This document shows positions 6,796 through 13,384 of a stretch of DNA of 16,544 bases, one piece after another. The notes below the pieces were generated by a model that was given only the letters and a program-made list of their open reading frames with translations, ran no database searches and was not told the origin of the DNA. The translations under genes and the position numbers were made by a program. Origin of the DNA: Verrucomicrobiota bacterium (GTDB taxonomy: Bacteria; Verrucomicrobiota; Verrucomicrobiia; Limisphaerales; JADLHS01). The DNA is taken from assembly GCA_004297495.1 (NCBI GenBank), contig SCTL01000051.1:1-16544 (forward strand). Direction: 5' to 3'. Numbering within the stretch: position 1 is the stretch's first letter; each line of letters starts with the position of its first letter.

Positions 6796-8028
6796 GTGTT
6801 CACGCCGGCCAGAATCTCGTGTTTGTTGCTCGCGCTCGCGGCGGGTTGCGCTTCGCCATCGAAAGATCAGTCCGAACGCACGCCGCCTTCGCCCGGCAAG
6901 GGCGCGGCGTGGCAACGGGACACGCTGTCAAAACCGCAAGCCACTTCCACCAACGAATGGTTGCCGCCGGTGTTTCCTAAATTCACCAACGCGCCCGCCG
7001 CCAAACTTCCTGGCTCAAATGCGCCGGCAACGAATCTCCCGCCGCCGACTGTCGCTGAGTCCGGGCCGGCTTGGATTCCACTTCGCCGCTGGATTGCCGG
7101 CCATCACGGCAGCGAGCCGCATCTGGTCGCCAAGTTGCCACTGCCCACGTATGGCTTTGCGGTGGGTGGAAAAGTTTTCGGGGTGCAGGTCGGCAGCCGC
7201 GTCGCTTCGTGCAACAACGTGGAATTGCATCTCGGCTTCGCGCCGCAAGTCGTGAGTCGCGAAGTGTGCGTTCACTCGCTGGATTTGAAAAAGAATTTTG
7301 AGGCGTTGTTGGAAAATGATTTCGCGGCGGCGGACAATCGCGTGGTGGTGATTGATCCCGGCCACGGCGGCATCAACGCGGGCGCGCGCAACGTCGCCTC
7401 GGGCGGCTGGGAAAAGGAATACACGCTGGACTGGGCGCGGCGGCTCGCGCCGTTGCTCGAAGAGCGCGGCTGGAAAGTTTTTCTGACGCGCACGAACGAC
7501 ACGGACCTTTCGCTCGGCGACCGCGTGGCCGTGGCTGAGGGGCATCACGCCGACCTGTTCCTCAGTCTGCATTTCAATTCCTCCGCCGAGAGCGGCCACG
7601 AGCAGCCGGGATTGGAAACGCTTTGCCTCACACCCACCGGCATGCCGTCGGACATTACGCGTGATTTTCCGGACAATCCGCGGGAGGTTTTTCCCAACAA
7701 CGCCTTCGACGCCGACAACGTGCGCTGGGCCATGCGCGTGCAATCCGCTTTGCTGAAGGCGGACGGGCTGGCGGATCGCGGCGTGCGGCGGGCGCGGTTT
7801 CCCGGCGTGTTGCGAACGCAAAAACGCCCGGCGGTTTTGATCGAGGGCGGCTTTGTCTCCAATCCGGCGGAAGCCCGGCGCATCGCTTCGGCGGAGCATC
7901 GGCAGCAACTGGCGGAGGCACTGGCGGCGGCGTTTGGGGAATTAGAAGTCAACGGTCAGAAGACTGAAGCCGCTGTGACCAATTCAACGTCCACACGAAA
8001 CGAGACGCGGACGATACCCACGCCATGA
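6796..8028 (+). CDS. N-acetylmuramoyl-L-alanine amidase (Amidase_3), probable lipoprotein
   Basis: The enzyme cleaves the bond between N-acetylmuramic acid and L-alanine in peptidoglycan. The 410-residue protein starts with GTG. It has a short hydrophobic signal ending in LAAGC (C18), a plausible though not ideal lipobox, so it is probably envelope-anchored. A Pro/Ala-rich linker (20-92) leads to a small beta domain (about 95-165) like the copper-amine-oxidase N-type or AMIN-like modules beside other amidases. The catalytic Amidase_3 domain follows. Zinc ligands are H190 (DPGHGG), E206 (WEKEYTLD) and H259 (SLHFNS), and the catalytic glutamate is E350 (LIEGGFVSNPAEA). All key residues are present. 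The stop overlaps the next start as ATGA, so the two genes are translationally coupled. Confidence 0.93.
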   Translation: MFTPARISCLLLALAAGCASPSKDQSERTPPSPGKGAAWQRDTLSKPQATSTNEWLPPVFPKFTNAPAAKLPGSNAPATNLPPPTVAESGPAWIPLRRWIAGHHGSEPHLVAKLPLPTYGFAVGGKVFGVQVGSRVASCNNVELHLGFAPQVVSREVCVHSLDLKKNFEALLENDFAAADNRVVVIDPGHGGINAGARNVASGGWEKEYTLDWARRLAPLLEERGWKVFLTRTNDTDLSLGDRVAVAEGHHADLFLSLHFNSSAESGHEQPGLETLCLTPTGMPSDITRDFPDNPREVFPNNAFDADNVRWAMRVQSALLKADGLADRGVRRARFPGVLRTQKRPAVLIEGGFVSNPAEARRIASAEHRQQLAEALAAAFGELEVNGQKTEAAVTNSTSTRNETRTIPTP

Positions 8029-8984
8029 GCACGCACCACGTCATGGTCACCGGCGGCGCAGGGTTCATCGGCTCGCATTTGGTCGAACGTCTGCTTCACG
8101 AAGGCAAACGTGTCGTCGTCGTGGACGATCTTTCCACCGGCAGCCGGGAGAACTTACGCTCCGTTGAAAAAAATCCCTCGCTCCGAATCATTGAATCAAA
8201 AATCTCGGCGTGCGCTGAATTGCCGCAGCTCGTCACGAGCGCGGAAAGCATTTTTCATCTGGCCGCCGCCGTGGGCGTGGAACTGGTGGTGAAATCGCCG
8301 ATTCACGTTTTGGAAACCAACCTGCACGAGACGGAGGTTTTGCTCGAAGCCGCTGCGCCGCGTCGCGTGCCGGTCCTGGTGGCGTCCACCTCGGAAGTTT
8401 ATGGCAAGAGCCAGAAGCCGGCGTTCAGCGAGGAGGATGATTTGCTCATCGGCCCGCCGCATCAATCGCGCTGGAGCTACGCGTGCTCGAAGTTGATGGA
8501 TGAATTCCTCGCGCTGGCCTACGCGCAGGAGCGCGGGTTGCCAGTCGTCATCACGCGGTTGTTCAACACCGTCGGGCCGCGGCAGACCGGGCGTTACGGC
8601 ATGGTGCTGCCGCGCTTCATCGCCGCCGCGCGCGCGAGCGAGCCGCTCAAGGTTTATGGGGACGGCCAGCAATCGCGCTGCTTCTGTTACGTGCTGGACA
8701 CGGTGGAAGCGTTGCTGCGATTGCAGTCCGCGCCCGCCGCGCGCGGACAGATTTTCAACATCGGCGGCACGGAGGAAGTGACGATCCTTGAATTGGCGGA
8801 ACGCGTCATCGAAACGCTCGGCTCGAAATCGCGCATTGAGTTCATCCCTTACGAACAGGCTTACGCGCCGGGTTTTGATGACATGCGGCGGAGAAAACCG
8901 GTCGTAGAAAAACTGGCGCGCACGATCGGTTTTCAACCGGCGACGACGCTGCGGGAGATTATCCGGCGCACGGCGGCAGGATGA
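8025..8984 (+). CDS. NAD-dependent sugar epimerase/dehydratase (extended SDR, GalE/UXS-like)
   Basis: The 319-residue protein is an extended short-chain dehydrogenase acting on a nucleotide sugar. The NAD-binding Rossmann motif TGGAGFIGSHL lies at 9-19, and an acidic residue after the second strand (VVVDDLSTG) is present. The catalytic triad is S/T in STSEVYG (121-127), Y152 and K156 (YACSK). The downstream LFNTVGPRQTGRYGMVLPRF segment and the YGDGQQSRCFCYVLD substrate loop are typical of UDP-sugar epimerases and UDP-glucuronate decarboxylases. The exact substrate cannot be read from the sequence. The ATG overlaps the amidase stop. Coupling with a wall amidase suggests a role in envelope polysaccharide or wall sugar supply, which is inference. 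Confidence 0.92.
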   Translation: MSTHHVMVTGGAGFIGSHLVERLLHEGKRVVVVDDLSTGSRENLRSVEKNPSLRIIESKISACAELPQLVTSAESIFHLAAAVGVELVVKSPIHVLETNLHETEVLLEAAAPRRVPVLVASTSEVYGKSQKPAFSEEDDLLIGPPHQSRWSYACSKLMDEFLALAYAQERGLPVVITRLFNTVGPRQTGRYGMVLPRFIAAARASEPLKVYGDGQQSRCFCYVLDTVEALLRLQSAPAARGQIFNIGGTEEVTILELAERVIETLGSKSRIEFIPYEQAYAPGFDDMRRRKPVVEKLARTIGFQPATTLREIIRRTAAG

Positions 8985-8987
8985 TGG

Positions 8988-9088
8988 CGCGCGGCCGTCC
9001 CGGCCGCAGCACGTCGCCTTGCAGTGTAGTGAGCGAAAATCCCGCGGCCCGTTTGCTTTCCCTCCGCTGCGGCCGGGACGGCCGCGCG
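8988..9088. repeat. GC-rich perfect inverted repeat, MITE-like size
   Basis: Arms of 23 bases (8988-9010 and 9066-9088) are perfect inverted copies, including GGCCGTCCCGGCCGCAG. The whole element is 101 bases with a 55-base centre. Each arm is itself partly palindromic (GGCCGTCCCGGCC). It begins three bases after the epimerase stop. No ORF or transposase is inside, so it looks like a non-autonomous dispersed palindrome. Spread by a mobile element is inferred. Confidence 0.85.
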
Positions 9089-9102
9089 TCACCAATAAAA
9101 CA

Positions 9103-9130
9103 GAAGCGGCATCCTTGCGGATGCCGCTTC
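9103..9130. terminator. bidirectional rho-independent terminator between convergent genes
   Basis: A perfect 12-base-pair stem (GAAGCGGCATCC) with a four-base loop is followed on the minus strand by TGTTTTATT and on the plus strand by GCGTTTT. It lies between the ends of the epimerase (plus) and the pseudopilin-like gene (minus). The T-rich tail is better on the minus strand, so it mainly serves the pseudopilin-like gene. Confidence 0.85.
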
Positions 9131-9152
9131 GCGTTTTGAATTCGATTCCGGA

Positions 9153-9944
9153 TTACGGGAACAACAGGCGATTGTTCGCAGCCGCGCCGGAGTTTTTCAG
9201 CGCGTCGCGCAAGCGCGAGATGCTGAAGCCCTGCACGCTGCCGTCAGCGAGGACGACGTTGCCCTGCTTGGAGTGCTGGTTGTCCGCCCAAGCGGCGCCG
9301 GGGTTGTTGGTTCCGACGTCAACCGAGCCGGCAAATGGAGCCAGCGTAGTCTTCCAAATCGTGTTATTGGCCGGAGGATTGTTGTTGCTGCTCGTCGCGG
9401 CACCCATGTTGTGATCGCCGGCGAGGAACATCTGCGGGTTGGTTTCGTCCGCGTTGGCCTCGAGGAAGTAGCTCAGGTTGGTATTGCCGCCGAATCCGAC
9501 GGAAGTGCCCGAATTGAGCAGTGAGAACGAGGTGGACTGGCCTTTGGTGGAGTCAAACTCTGCCGGGCAGGCCAGGATTTTCGGAGTGTTCAATTCGTTG
9601 GAACAAACCGAGAAGACCTTCCAGATGTTTATGGCTTCAGCCGAAGATCCCGCACCGGAGCCGGCACTGGAAGCGATGGTTGCGCTCGCGCCGCCGGCGA
9701 GCAACCAAGGGCCGCCCTGTGCCGCTGTGACGAACTGCGGATACTTGTCGCCGTTGTCCAGCCCCCACTGGCGGATGCCGAGGCCGATCTGTTTGAGCTG
9801 GTTGACGCAGTTGATGCGTTGCGCGCGGGCCTTCGCCTTGGCGAGAGCCGGCAGGAGCATCGCCGCCAGAATCGCGATGATCGCGATGACGACGAGCAGT
9901 TCGATGAGCGTGAACGCCCAGTTTTTCTTACGTTGATGTTTCAT
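9153..9944 (-). CDS. prepilin-type N-terminal domain protein with C-terminal H-x9-DG motif
   Basis: The 263-residue protein has a type IV prepilin-like leader. A basic start MKHQRKKNWA is followed by FTLIELLVVIAIIAILAAMLLPALAKAK, with the conserved glutamate at E15 (position 5 after cleavage). The residue before the cleavage site is Ala rather than the usual Gly. The pattern NCVNQLKQIGLGIRQWGLDNGDKYP follows, and near the C-terminus H224 is spaced nine residues from D234-G235 (HSKQGNVVLADG). This combination is characteristic of the large pseudopilin-like family expanded in Planctomycetes and Verrucomicrobia, whose function is largely unknown. I chose the ATG at 9944 because it begins the leader directly; upstream in-frame codons cross the promoter. 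The gene has its own promoter and terminator. Confidence 0.95.
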   Translation of the reverse strand: MKHQRKKNWAFTLIELLVVIAIIAILAAMLLPALAKAKARAQRINCVNQLKQIGLGIRQWGLDNGDKYPQFVTAAQGGPWLLAGGASATIASSAGSGAGSSAEAINIWKVFSVCSNELNTPKILACPAEFDSTKGQSTSFSLLNSGTSVGFGGNTNLSYFLEANADETNPQMFLAGDHNMGAATSSNNNPPANNTIWKTTLAPFAGSVDVGTNNPGAAWADNQHSKQGNVVLADGSVQGFSISRLRDALKNSGAAANNRLLFP

Positions 9945-9964
9945 AATTGCTTTGTTTGATTTTT

Positions 9965-9979
9965 TGTTTCGGTGAAACA
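9965..9979 (-). promoter_or_regulatory. 5'-leader stem-loop of the pseudopilin-like gene
   Basis: On the minus strand TGTTTC-ACC-GAAACA forms a six-base-pair stem with a three-base loop. Its first base coincides with the transcription start predicted from the promoter, so the mRNA would begin with a hairpin, an arrangement that can stabilise transcripts. The rest of the leader, about 20 bases, is A-rich and has no strong Shine-Dalgarno. Confidence 0.45.
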
Positions 9980-9985
9980 GTGGCG

Positions 9986-10013
9986 ACTTTATTGCACCGG
10001 CCCTTCGAGTCAA
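9986..10013 (-). promoter_or_regulatory. sigma70-like promoter of the pseudopilin-like gene
   Basis: On the minus strand TTGACT (10013-10008) and TAAAGT (9991-9986) are separated by 16 bases. This is the best consensus match in the window. The predicted start at about 9979 gives a leader of about 35 bases before the ATG at 9944, unlike the leaderless pattern at other genes. Confidence 0.65.
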
Positions 10014-10050
10014 TCTGTTTCCTGAAAAAATCTTTAGCAGTGACGGTGCC

Positions 10051-10125
10051 GCGCGTGTTTGTGCGGGAAACACGCGCAACCAAGGAGCGTCGCGCGGGAA
10101 CTTCACGCATTTTGGCGTGAGGTTC
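10051..10125. other. two tandem stem-loops in the 412-base gap upstream of the pseudopilin-like gene
   Basis: The first hairpin (10051-10077) has a perfect 10-base-pair stem, GCGCGTGTTT with AAACACGCGC, and a seven-base loop. The second (10098-10125) has an 11-base stem, GAACTTCACGC with GCGTGAGGTTC, one mismatch and a six-base loop. Neither is followed by a T-tract. They lie between the pilin promoter and an AACATTC repeat, in a stretch (9945-10356) where I see no credible gene. They could be an unrecognised small RNA, a regulator site or another palindromic repeat. Confidence 0.5.
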
Positions 10126-10189
10126 GCGCAAATCGGCTCTTGGGATCTTTGCGCCGCGGGCAGCATCTCGACCGGCAATGGGGGAAGAG

Positions 10190-10295
10190 TTGGGAACATT
10201 CAACATTCAACGCTCAAATCTCAATGACCGCAAACAGTCCGGGTGCTCGGAAGTTCAGAGTTGGATGTTGAATGTTGAATGTTGAATGTTCCCAA
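10190..10295. repeat. inverted heptad repeat, AACATTC family, copy 2
   Basis: The left arm reads TTGGG then AACATTC, AACATTC, AACGCTC, AAATCTC. The right arm reads GATGTTG, AATGTTG, AATGTTG, AATGTTC then CCAA. The outer 22 bases (10190-10211 with 10274-10295) pair perfectly. Units toward the centre are more degenerate but keep the seven-base phase. It is the same family as the elements near 6624 and 16024. Confidence 0.9.
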
Positions 10296-10322
10296 GATTT
10301 TCTCGCGCTCTCTCAGAACAGC

Positions 10323-10350
10323 TTGGCTCGGTTGAAAACTCCAGTAACTT
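10323..10350 (+). promoter_or_regulatory. predicted promoter of the cysteine-cluster gene, start-proximal -10
   Basis: TTGGCT (10323-10328) and TAACTT (10345-10350) are separated by 16 bases. The -10 ends six bases before the GTG start at 10357, so predicted initiation falls on the start codon. The geometry is identical to that of the amidase promoter. Confidence 0.5.
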
Positions 10351-10356
10351 CGGCGC

Positions 10357-10761
10357 GTGCCGATCTTTCACGAGTGTCAACGTTGCACCGCCTGCTGCCG
10401 CTGGCCGGGCCAGGTGCGCTTGAGCGACGCGGAGATCACGCGCCTCGCCGCGTTCAAGGGAATGGCGGAGCGGGAATTCATCGAGCGTTACACCAAGCTG
10501 CGGTCAGATCGTCGCGGGCTGACGCTGCTGGAGAAACCAAACGGCGAATGTGTTTTCCTCGACGGCAATAATTGCTCCGTGCAATCCGTGAAGCCGCAGC
10601 AGTGCCGGGATTTTCCGAACCTGTGGAATTTTCACGGCTTTGAAAAAACGTGTCACGCCATTCCGCGTGTCGTCGGCCAAGCGGAGCAAGTGCGGTTGAT
10701 TGCACAAGCCACGCAACGTTCGTCGGACGAAGTTGCGCGGTTGTTGGAGTCCAAGCTTTAG
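10357..10761 (+). CDS. YkgJ-like CxxCxxCC cysteine-cluster protein
   Basis: The 134-residue protein belongs to the putative zinc- or iron-chelating CxxCxxCC family (YkgJ-like). The N-terminal motif is C7-x2-C10-x2-C13-C14 (CQRCTACC). Further conserved cysteines are C65 (GECVFLD), C73 (NNCSVQ), C83 (QQCRDFP) and C99 (KTCH). Eight cysteines in a small soluble protein suggest a metal or Fe-S site, but the cellular role of the family is not established. The start is GTG. The last codons and the TAG stop (ESKL*) lie inside the left arm of a palindromic repeat, so the natural C-terminus may have been changed by the repeat. Confidence 0.9.
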   Translation: MPIFHECQRCTACCRWPGQVRLSDAEITRLAAFKGMAEREFIERYTKLRSDRRGLTLLEKPNGECVFLDGNNCSVQSVKPQQCRDFPNLWNFHGFEKTCHAIPRVVGQAEQVRLIAQATQRSSDEVARLLESKL

Positions 10762-10825
10762 CTTGTTCCGGGGCGCGGTTAAACCCGACAAGCTGAAGCT
10801 TGAACTCCAACGTTGAACTCCAACG
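10744..10825. repeat. inverted repeat overlapping a gene end, with a tandem 13-base duplication
   Basis: Arms 10744-10766 and 10788-10810 (23 bases, TTGGAGTCCAAGCTT versus its inverted TTCAAGCTT form) pair with two mismatches. The left arm contains the last residues and the TAG stop (10759-10761) of the cysteine-cluster gene. The right arm end is duplicated as two direct copies of TTGAACTCCAACG (10800-10812 and 10813-10825), directly before the -35 of the btpA-like gene. Confidence 0.85.
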
Positions 10826-10828
10826 AGC

Positions 10829-10856
10829 TTGGTTTCAAATCTCCCTCCGCTAAACT
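10829..10856 (+). promoter_or_regulatory. predicted promoter of the btpA-like gene
   Basis: TTGGTT (10829-10834) and TAAACT (10851-10856) are separated by 16 bases. The -10 ends nine bases before the ATG at 10866, so the leader would be only two or three bases. There is no Shine-Dalgarno. Confidence 0.45.
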
Positions 10857-10865
10857 CGGCGGCGT

Positions 10866-11672
10866 ATGAGCCAACCCGAAAATCTTTTCTCCACGTCCAA
10901 ACCCGTCGTCGCCATGATCCATCTCGGCGCGCTGCCGGGGACGCCCGCGAGCGGATTGAGCCTGGCCGACATCAAGAAGCAGGCGTTGCACGAGGCGCGG
11001 ATTTATCGCGAGGCCGGCGTGCATGGTTTGATGCTCGAGAACATGCACGACACGCCGTATCTGCGCGGACGCGTCGGACCCGAGATCGTCGCGGCGATGG
11101 CAATTGTGGCGCGCGCAGTCAAGGAAACGAGCCGGCTGCCCTGCGGCGTGCAAATTCTCGCGGGCGCAAATCTCGAAGCGATGGCCGTGGCGCACGCGGC
11201 GGGATTGGATTTCATCCGCGCGGAAGGATTCGCGTTCGCGCACGTGGCGGATGAAGGTTTCATTCAATCCAGCGCGGCGGAATTGCTGCGTTACCGTCGG
11301 ACCATCGGCGCGGAGAACGTGCAAGTGTGGACCGACGTGAAAAAGAAACACAGCTCGCACGCGATCACGGCGGACCTGAGCGTGGGCGAGACAGCGCACG
11401 CGGTGGAATTCATGCGCGGCGACGCGGTGATCGTGACGGGCAGTGTCACGGGTGACGCGCCGAAACCGGCGGACGTGGCGGCGGTGAAGCGCAGCACGCG
11501 GCTGCCGGTTTATCTGGGCTCGGGTGTATCGGCTGAGAATCTGAAAACATTTTTTGCGTCAGCGGATGGATTCATCGTTGGCTCGGAATTCAAAGCGGGC
11601 GGGCATTGGTCGCGTGCGGTGGACGCGAAGCGCGTGGAGCGTTTCATGTCGGCGCACACGAAGCTTTCGTAG
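10866..11672 (+). CDS. BtpA/SgcQ family TIM-barrel protein
   Basis: The 268-residue protein matches the BtpA family throughout. It starts with the conserved VVAMIHLGALPGTP. It continues with EAGVHGLMLENMHDTPY, GVQILAGANLEAMAVAH, LDFIRAEGFAFAHVADEG, VWTDVKKKHSSHAI, GDAVIVTGSVTGDAP and GFIVGSEFKAGG. In cyanobacteria BtpA stabilises photosystem I, whereas SgcQ-type homologues in other bacteria have no proven function and look like phosphate-binding TIM barrels. Nothing else here suggests photosynthesis, so a metabolic role is more likely. The TAG stop (11670-11672) is part of the left arm of a palindrome that also ends the convergent fmt gene. Confidence 0.93.
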   Translation: MSQPENLFSTSKPVVAMIHLGALPGTPASGLSLADIKKQALHEARIYREAGVHGLMLENMHDTPYLRGRVGPEIVAAMAIVARAVKETSRLPCGVQILAGANLEAMAVAHAAGLDFIRAEGFAFAHVADEGFIQSSAAELLRYRRTIGAENVQVWTDVKKKHSSHAITADLSVGETAHAVEFMRGDAVIVTGSVTGDAPKPADVAAVKRSTRLPVYLGSGVSAENLKTFFASADGFIVGSEFKAGGHWSRAVDAKRVERFMSAHTKLS

Positions 11673-11735
11673 CCGCCGACGTGAGGAGGCGGATTCCTCG
11701 CCGCAGCCATCCGCCTCCTGACGTCGGCGGCTACG
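11668..11735. repeat. palindromic repeat that supplies the stop codons of both convergent genes
   Basis: Arms 11668-11693 and 11710-11735 (26 bases, CGTAGCCGCCGACGTGAGG outward end) pair with one mismatch around a 16-base loop. The outermost CGTAG on each strand gives TAG. The left copy is the stop of the btpA-like gene (11670-11672) and the right copy, read on the minus strand, is the stop of fmt (11733-11731). The hairpin may also terminate both transcripts. Confidence 0.93.
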
Positions 11736-12681
11736 GACCGAGTTTTTCTCCCACGGACAAGGGATGGCCCGCGAGGAATTCCGGTGCAGTCAGTCGTCGT
11801 CCACCTTCGCGTTGAAGATTCAGGATGCGCAGCGCGCCCTCGCCGCAGCCGACGACGATTCCTGATTTGTCAGCGGAGAGAATCTGTCCGGACGCTCCGT
11901 TCTTTTCCGCGACTTCGGCGCTCAGGATTTTCAGCAGCGTCGGTTGCGGTTGCGTCGCGAGGAATGTGAACCCTCCCGGCCACGGCGTGAAGGCGCGCAG
12001 GCGATTCCAGATCACGCGCGCCGGCAAGTTCCAGTTGATGTGTCCGTCCTCTTTTTTGATTTTGGCGGCGTGAGTGGCGAGCGTGGCGATTTGCGACTGC
12101 GGAATGATTTTGCCGGCGACGTAATCGGGAATGGTTTGCACGAGCAGTTCGCCGCCGAGTTTCGCCAGCCGGTCGTGCAGCGTTTGCGAATTGTCCCCGG
12201 GCGCGATGGGCGTCGTGCGTTGCGTGAGGATGTCGCCGGTGTCCAGGCCGACGTCCATCTTCATGATCGTCACGCCGGTCTCGGCGTCGCCGTTGGCGAT
12301 GGCCCACTGGATGGGCGCGGCGCCGCGATATTTCGGAAGCAGCGAGGTGTGGACGTTCAGGCAGCCGTGGCGGGGCAGTTCGAGCATCGCGCGCGGCAGA
12401 ATCTGGCCGAACGCAGCCACGGCGATCAGTTCGGGAGAAAAATCTTTCAGCTCGCTGAGAAATTTTTCATCGCGGGCTTTCTCGGGTTGCAGCACGGGAA
12501 TCGAACACGCCAGCGCGAGTTGTTTGACGGGCGAGGGCTGGAGTTTGAGGTCGCGGCCCTTGGGGCGATCAGGCTGGGTGACGACGGCAATGATTTCGAA
12601 CGCGGGCTCGCGGAGCAAGGCTTGCAGGCAGACCGCCGCCAGTTCGGGCGTGCCCATGAAGACGATTCGCAATCTTGCCAT
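11731..12681 (-). CDS. fmt: methionyl-tRNA formyltransferase
   Basis: The enzyme formylates Met-tRNA(fMet) with 10-formyltetrahydrofolate for translation initiation. With ATG 12681 the protein has 316 residues, close to E. coli Fmt. It opens with RIVFMGTPELAAVCL. The catalytic residues are N109, H111 (CLNVHTSLLP) and D147 (MDVGLDTGD), each three positions after their E. coli counterparts. The signature SLLPKYRGAAPIQWAI lies at 113-128. The OB-fold C-terminal domain (about 210-316) is present. A TTG at 12693 would add four residues and is less likely. The gene lies 41 bases downstream of adk on the same strand, so they probably share a transcript. The stop codon comes from a palindromic repeat, so the last few residues may be non-native. 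Confidence 0.96.
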   Translation of the reverse strand: MARLRIVFMGTPELAAVCLQALLREPAFEIIAVVTQPDRPKGRDLKLQPSPVKQLALACSIPVLQPEKARDEKFLSELKDFSPELIAVAAFGQILPRAMLELPRHGCLNVHTSLLPKYRGAAPIQWAIANGDAETGVTIMKMDVGLDTGDILTQRTTPIAPGDNSQTLHDRLAKLGGELLVQTIPDYVAGKIIPQSQIATLATHAAKIKKEDGHINWNLPARVIWNRLRAFTPWPGGFTFLATQPQPTLLKILSAEVAEKNGASGQILSADKSGIVVGCGEGALRILNLQREGGRRLTAPEFLAGHPLSVGEKLGP

Positions 12682-12722
12682 GCGCCAAGGCAAACGGAAA
12701 TCGCGCGCGGGCTAAAGCAAAA

Positions 12723-13319
12723 TCAGCCGTCAATCCCGCGCACTTTCGCGATGCGCCCGAGAATGTCGCCCAAGACTTGGACGGGCGTTTGGGTGGAGTC
12801 AATGCGGTGGACGAGTTTGCGGCCGTAAAAATTGAGGACCGGTTTGGTTTCGAGGTCGTAGGTTTTCAGGCGGTCGCGGATGACCTTGAGATTGGCGTCG
12901 TCGAGCCGGTTTTCCTTGAGCGCGCGGCGTTGGAGGCGTTCCACGAGCTTGCGGAAATCGGGACAGTGGAGATAGAAAATCGCCATTACGTCGAGCGTGT
13001 TGGCGAGCATCTCGGCCTGGTGGACGTTGCGCGGGATGCCGTCGAGCACGAGGATGTCGGTGTCTGGATGGAAGCGGCCCGTGCGCTCGCAGTTTTCGAT
13101 GAACTGCTGCCACAGTTCAATGGTCGGCTCGTCGGGCACGAGCTTGCCGCGGCTGGAGTATTCGATGAACACGCGGGCGAGTGGATTCGCGGCGGAGAGC
13201 GAGCGGAAAACGTCGCCGCAGGCGAAGTGAAAAAAATTCGGGATGGTGCCGAGGATTTTGCCCTGGGTGCCTTTGCCGGCGCCGGGCGCGCCGAAGAGCA
13301 GGATGGTGCGATATTTCAT
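12723..13319 (-). CDS. adk: adenylate kinase, short-LID form
   Basis: Adenylate kinase interconverts ATP, AMP and ADP. The 198-residue protein has the P-loop GAPGAGKGTQ (10-19) and the AMP-binding stretch HFACGDVFRS with SSRGKLVPDE. It has the DGxPR motif DGIPRNVHQAEML (93-105) and closing arginines R147-R150 (VIRDRLKTYDLETKPVL). The LID between about R131 and R138 is very short and has no zinc cysteines, as in eukaryotic-type and some bacterial short kinases. Asp-Ile-Pro-Arg replaces the more common DGFPR by one residue. It lies 65 bases after the upstream membrane protein gene and 41 before fmt. Because of the short LID, another nucleoside monophosphate kinase substrate cannot be fully excluded. 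Confidence 0.9.
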   Translation of the reverse strand: MKYRTILLFGAPGAGKGTQGKILGTIPNFFHFACGDVFRSLSAANPLARVFIEYSSRGKLVPDEPTIELWQQFIENCERTGRFHPDTDILVLDGIPRNVHQAEMLANTLDVMAIFYLHCPDFRKLVERLQRRALKENRLDDANLKVIRDRLKTYDLETKPVLNFYGRKLVHRIDSTQTPVQVLGDILGRIAKVRGIDG

Positions 13320-13321
13320 GT

Positions 13322-13370
13322 CCGGGACTCTGGTTGACTTTCAGTAACGCTGAGGCATCAGAGTCACCGG
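13322..13370. other. imperfect stem-loop upstream of adk
   Basis: CCGG-GACTCTG (13322-13332) pairs with CAGAGTC-A-CCGG (13359-13370) with one bulged base, and a smaller TCAG/CTGA stem sits inside. It fills most of the 65-base gap between the upstream membrane protein gene and adk. There is no T-tract, so it is more likely a leader structure or processing site than a terminator. The evidence is modest. Confidence 0.35.
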
Positions 13371-13384
13371 CACGCGGACGAATT

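Noticed and set aside
9153..10199. Longer pseudopilin-like protein starting near 10199
   Set aside because: Extra residues would cover the promoter and leader hairpin, and the prepilin leader begins properly at ATG 9944.
10866..11672. Evidence for photosynthesis from the BtpA match
   Set aside because: BtpA/SgcQ homologues occur in many non-photosynthetic bacteria and no other photosynthesis gene is present.
11731..12693. TTG start for Fmt at 12693
   Set aside because: The ATG at 12681 gives the family-standard N-terminus and catalytic residue numbering offset by a constant three from E. coli.
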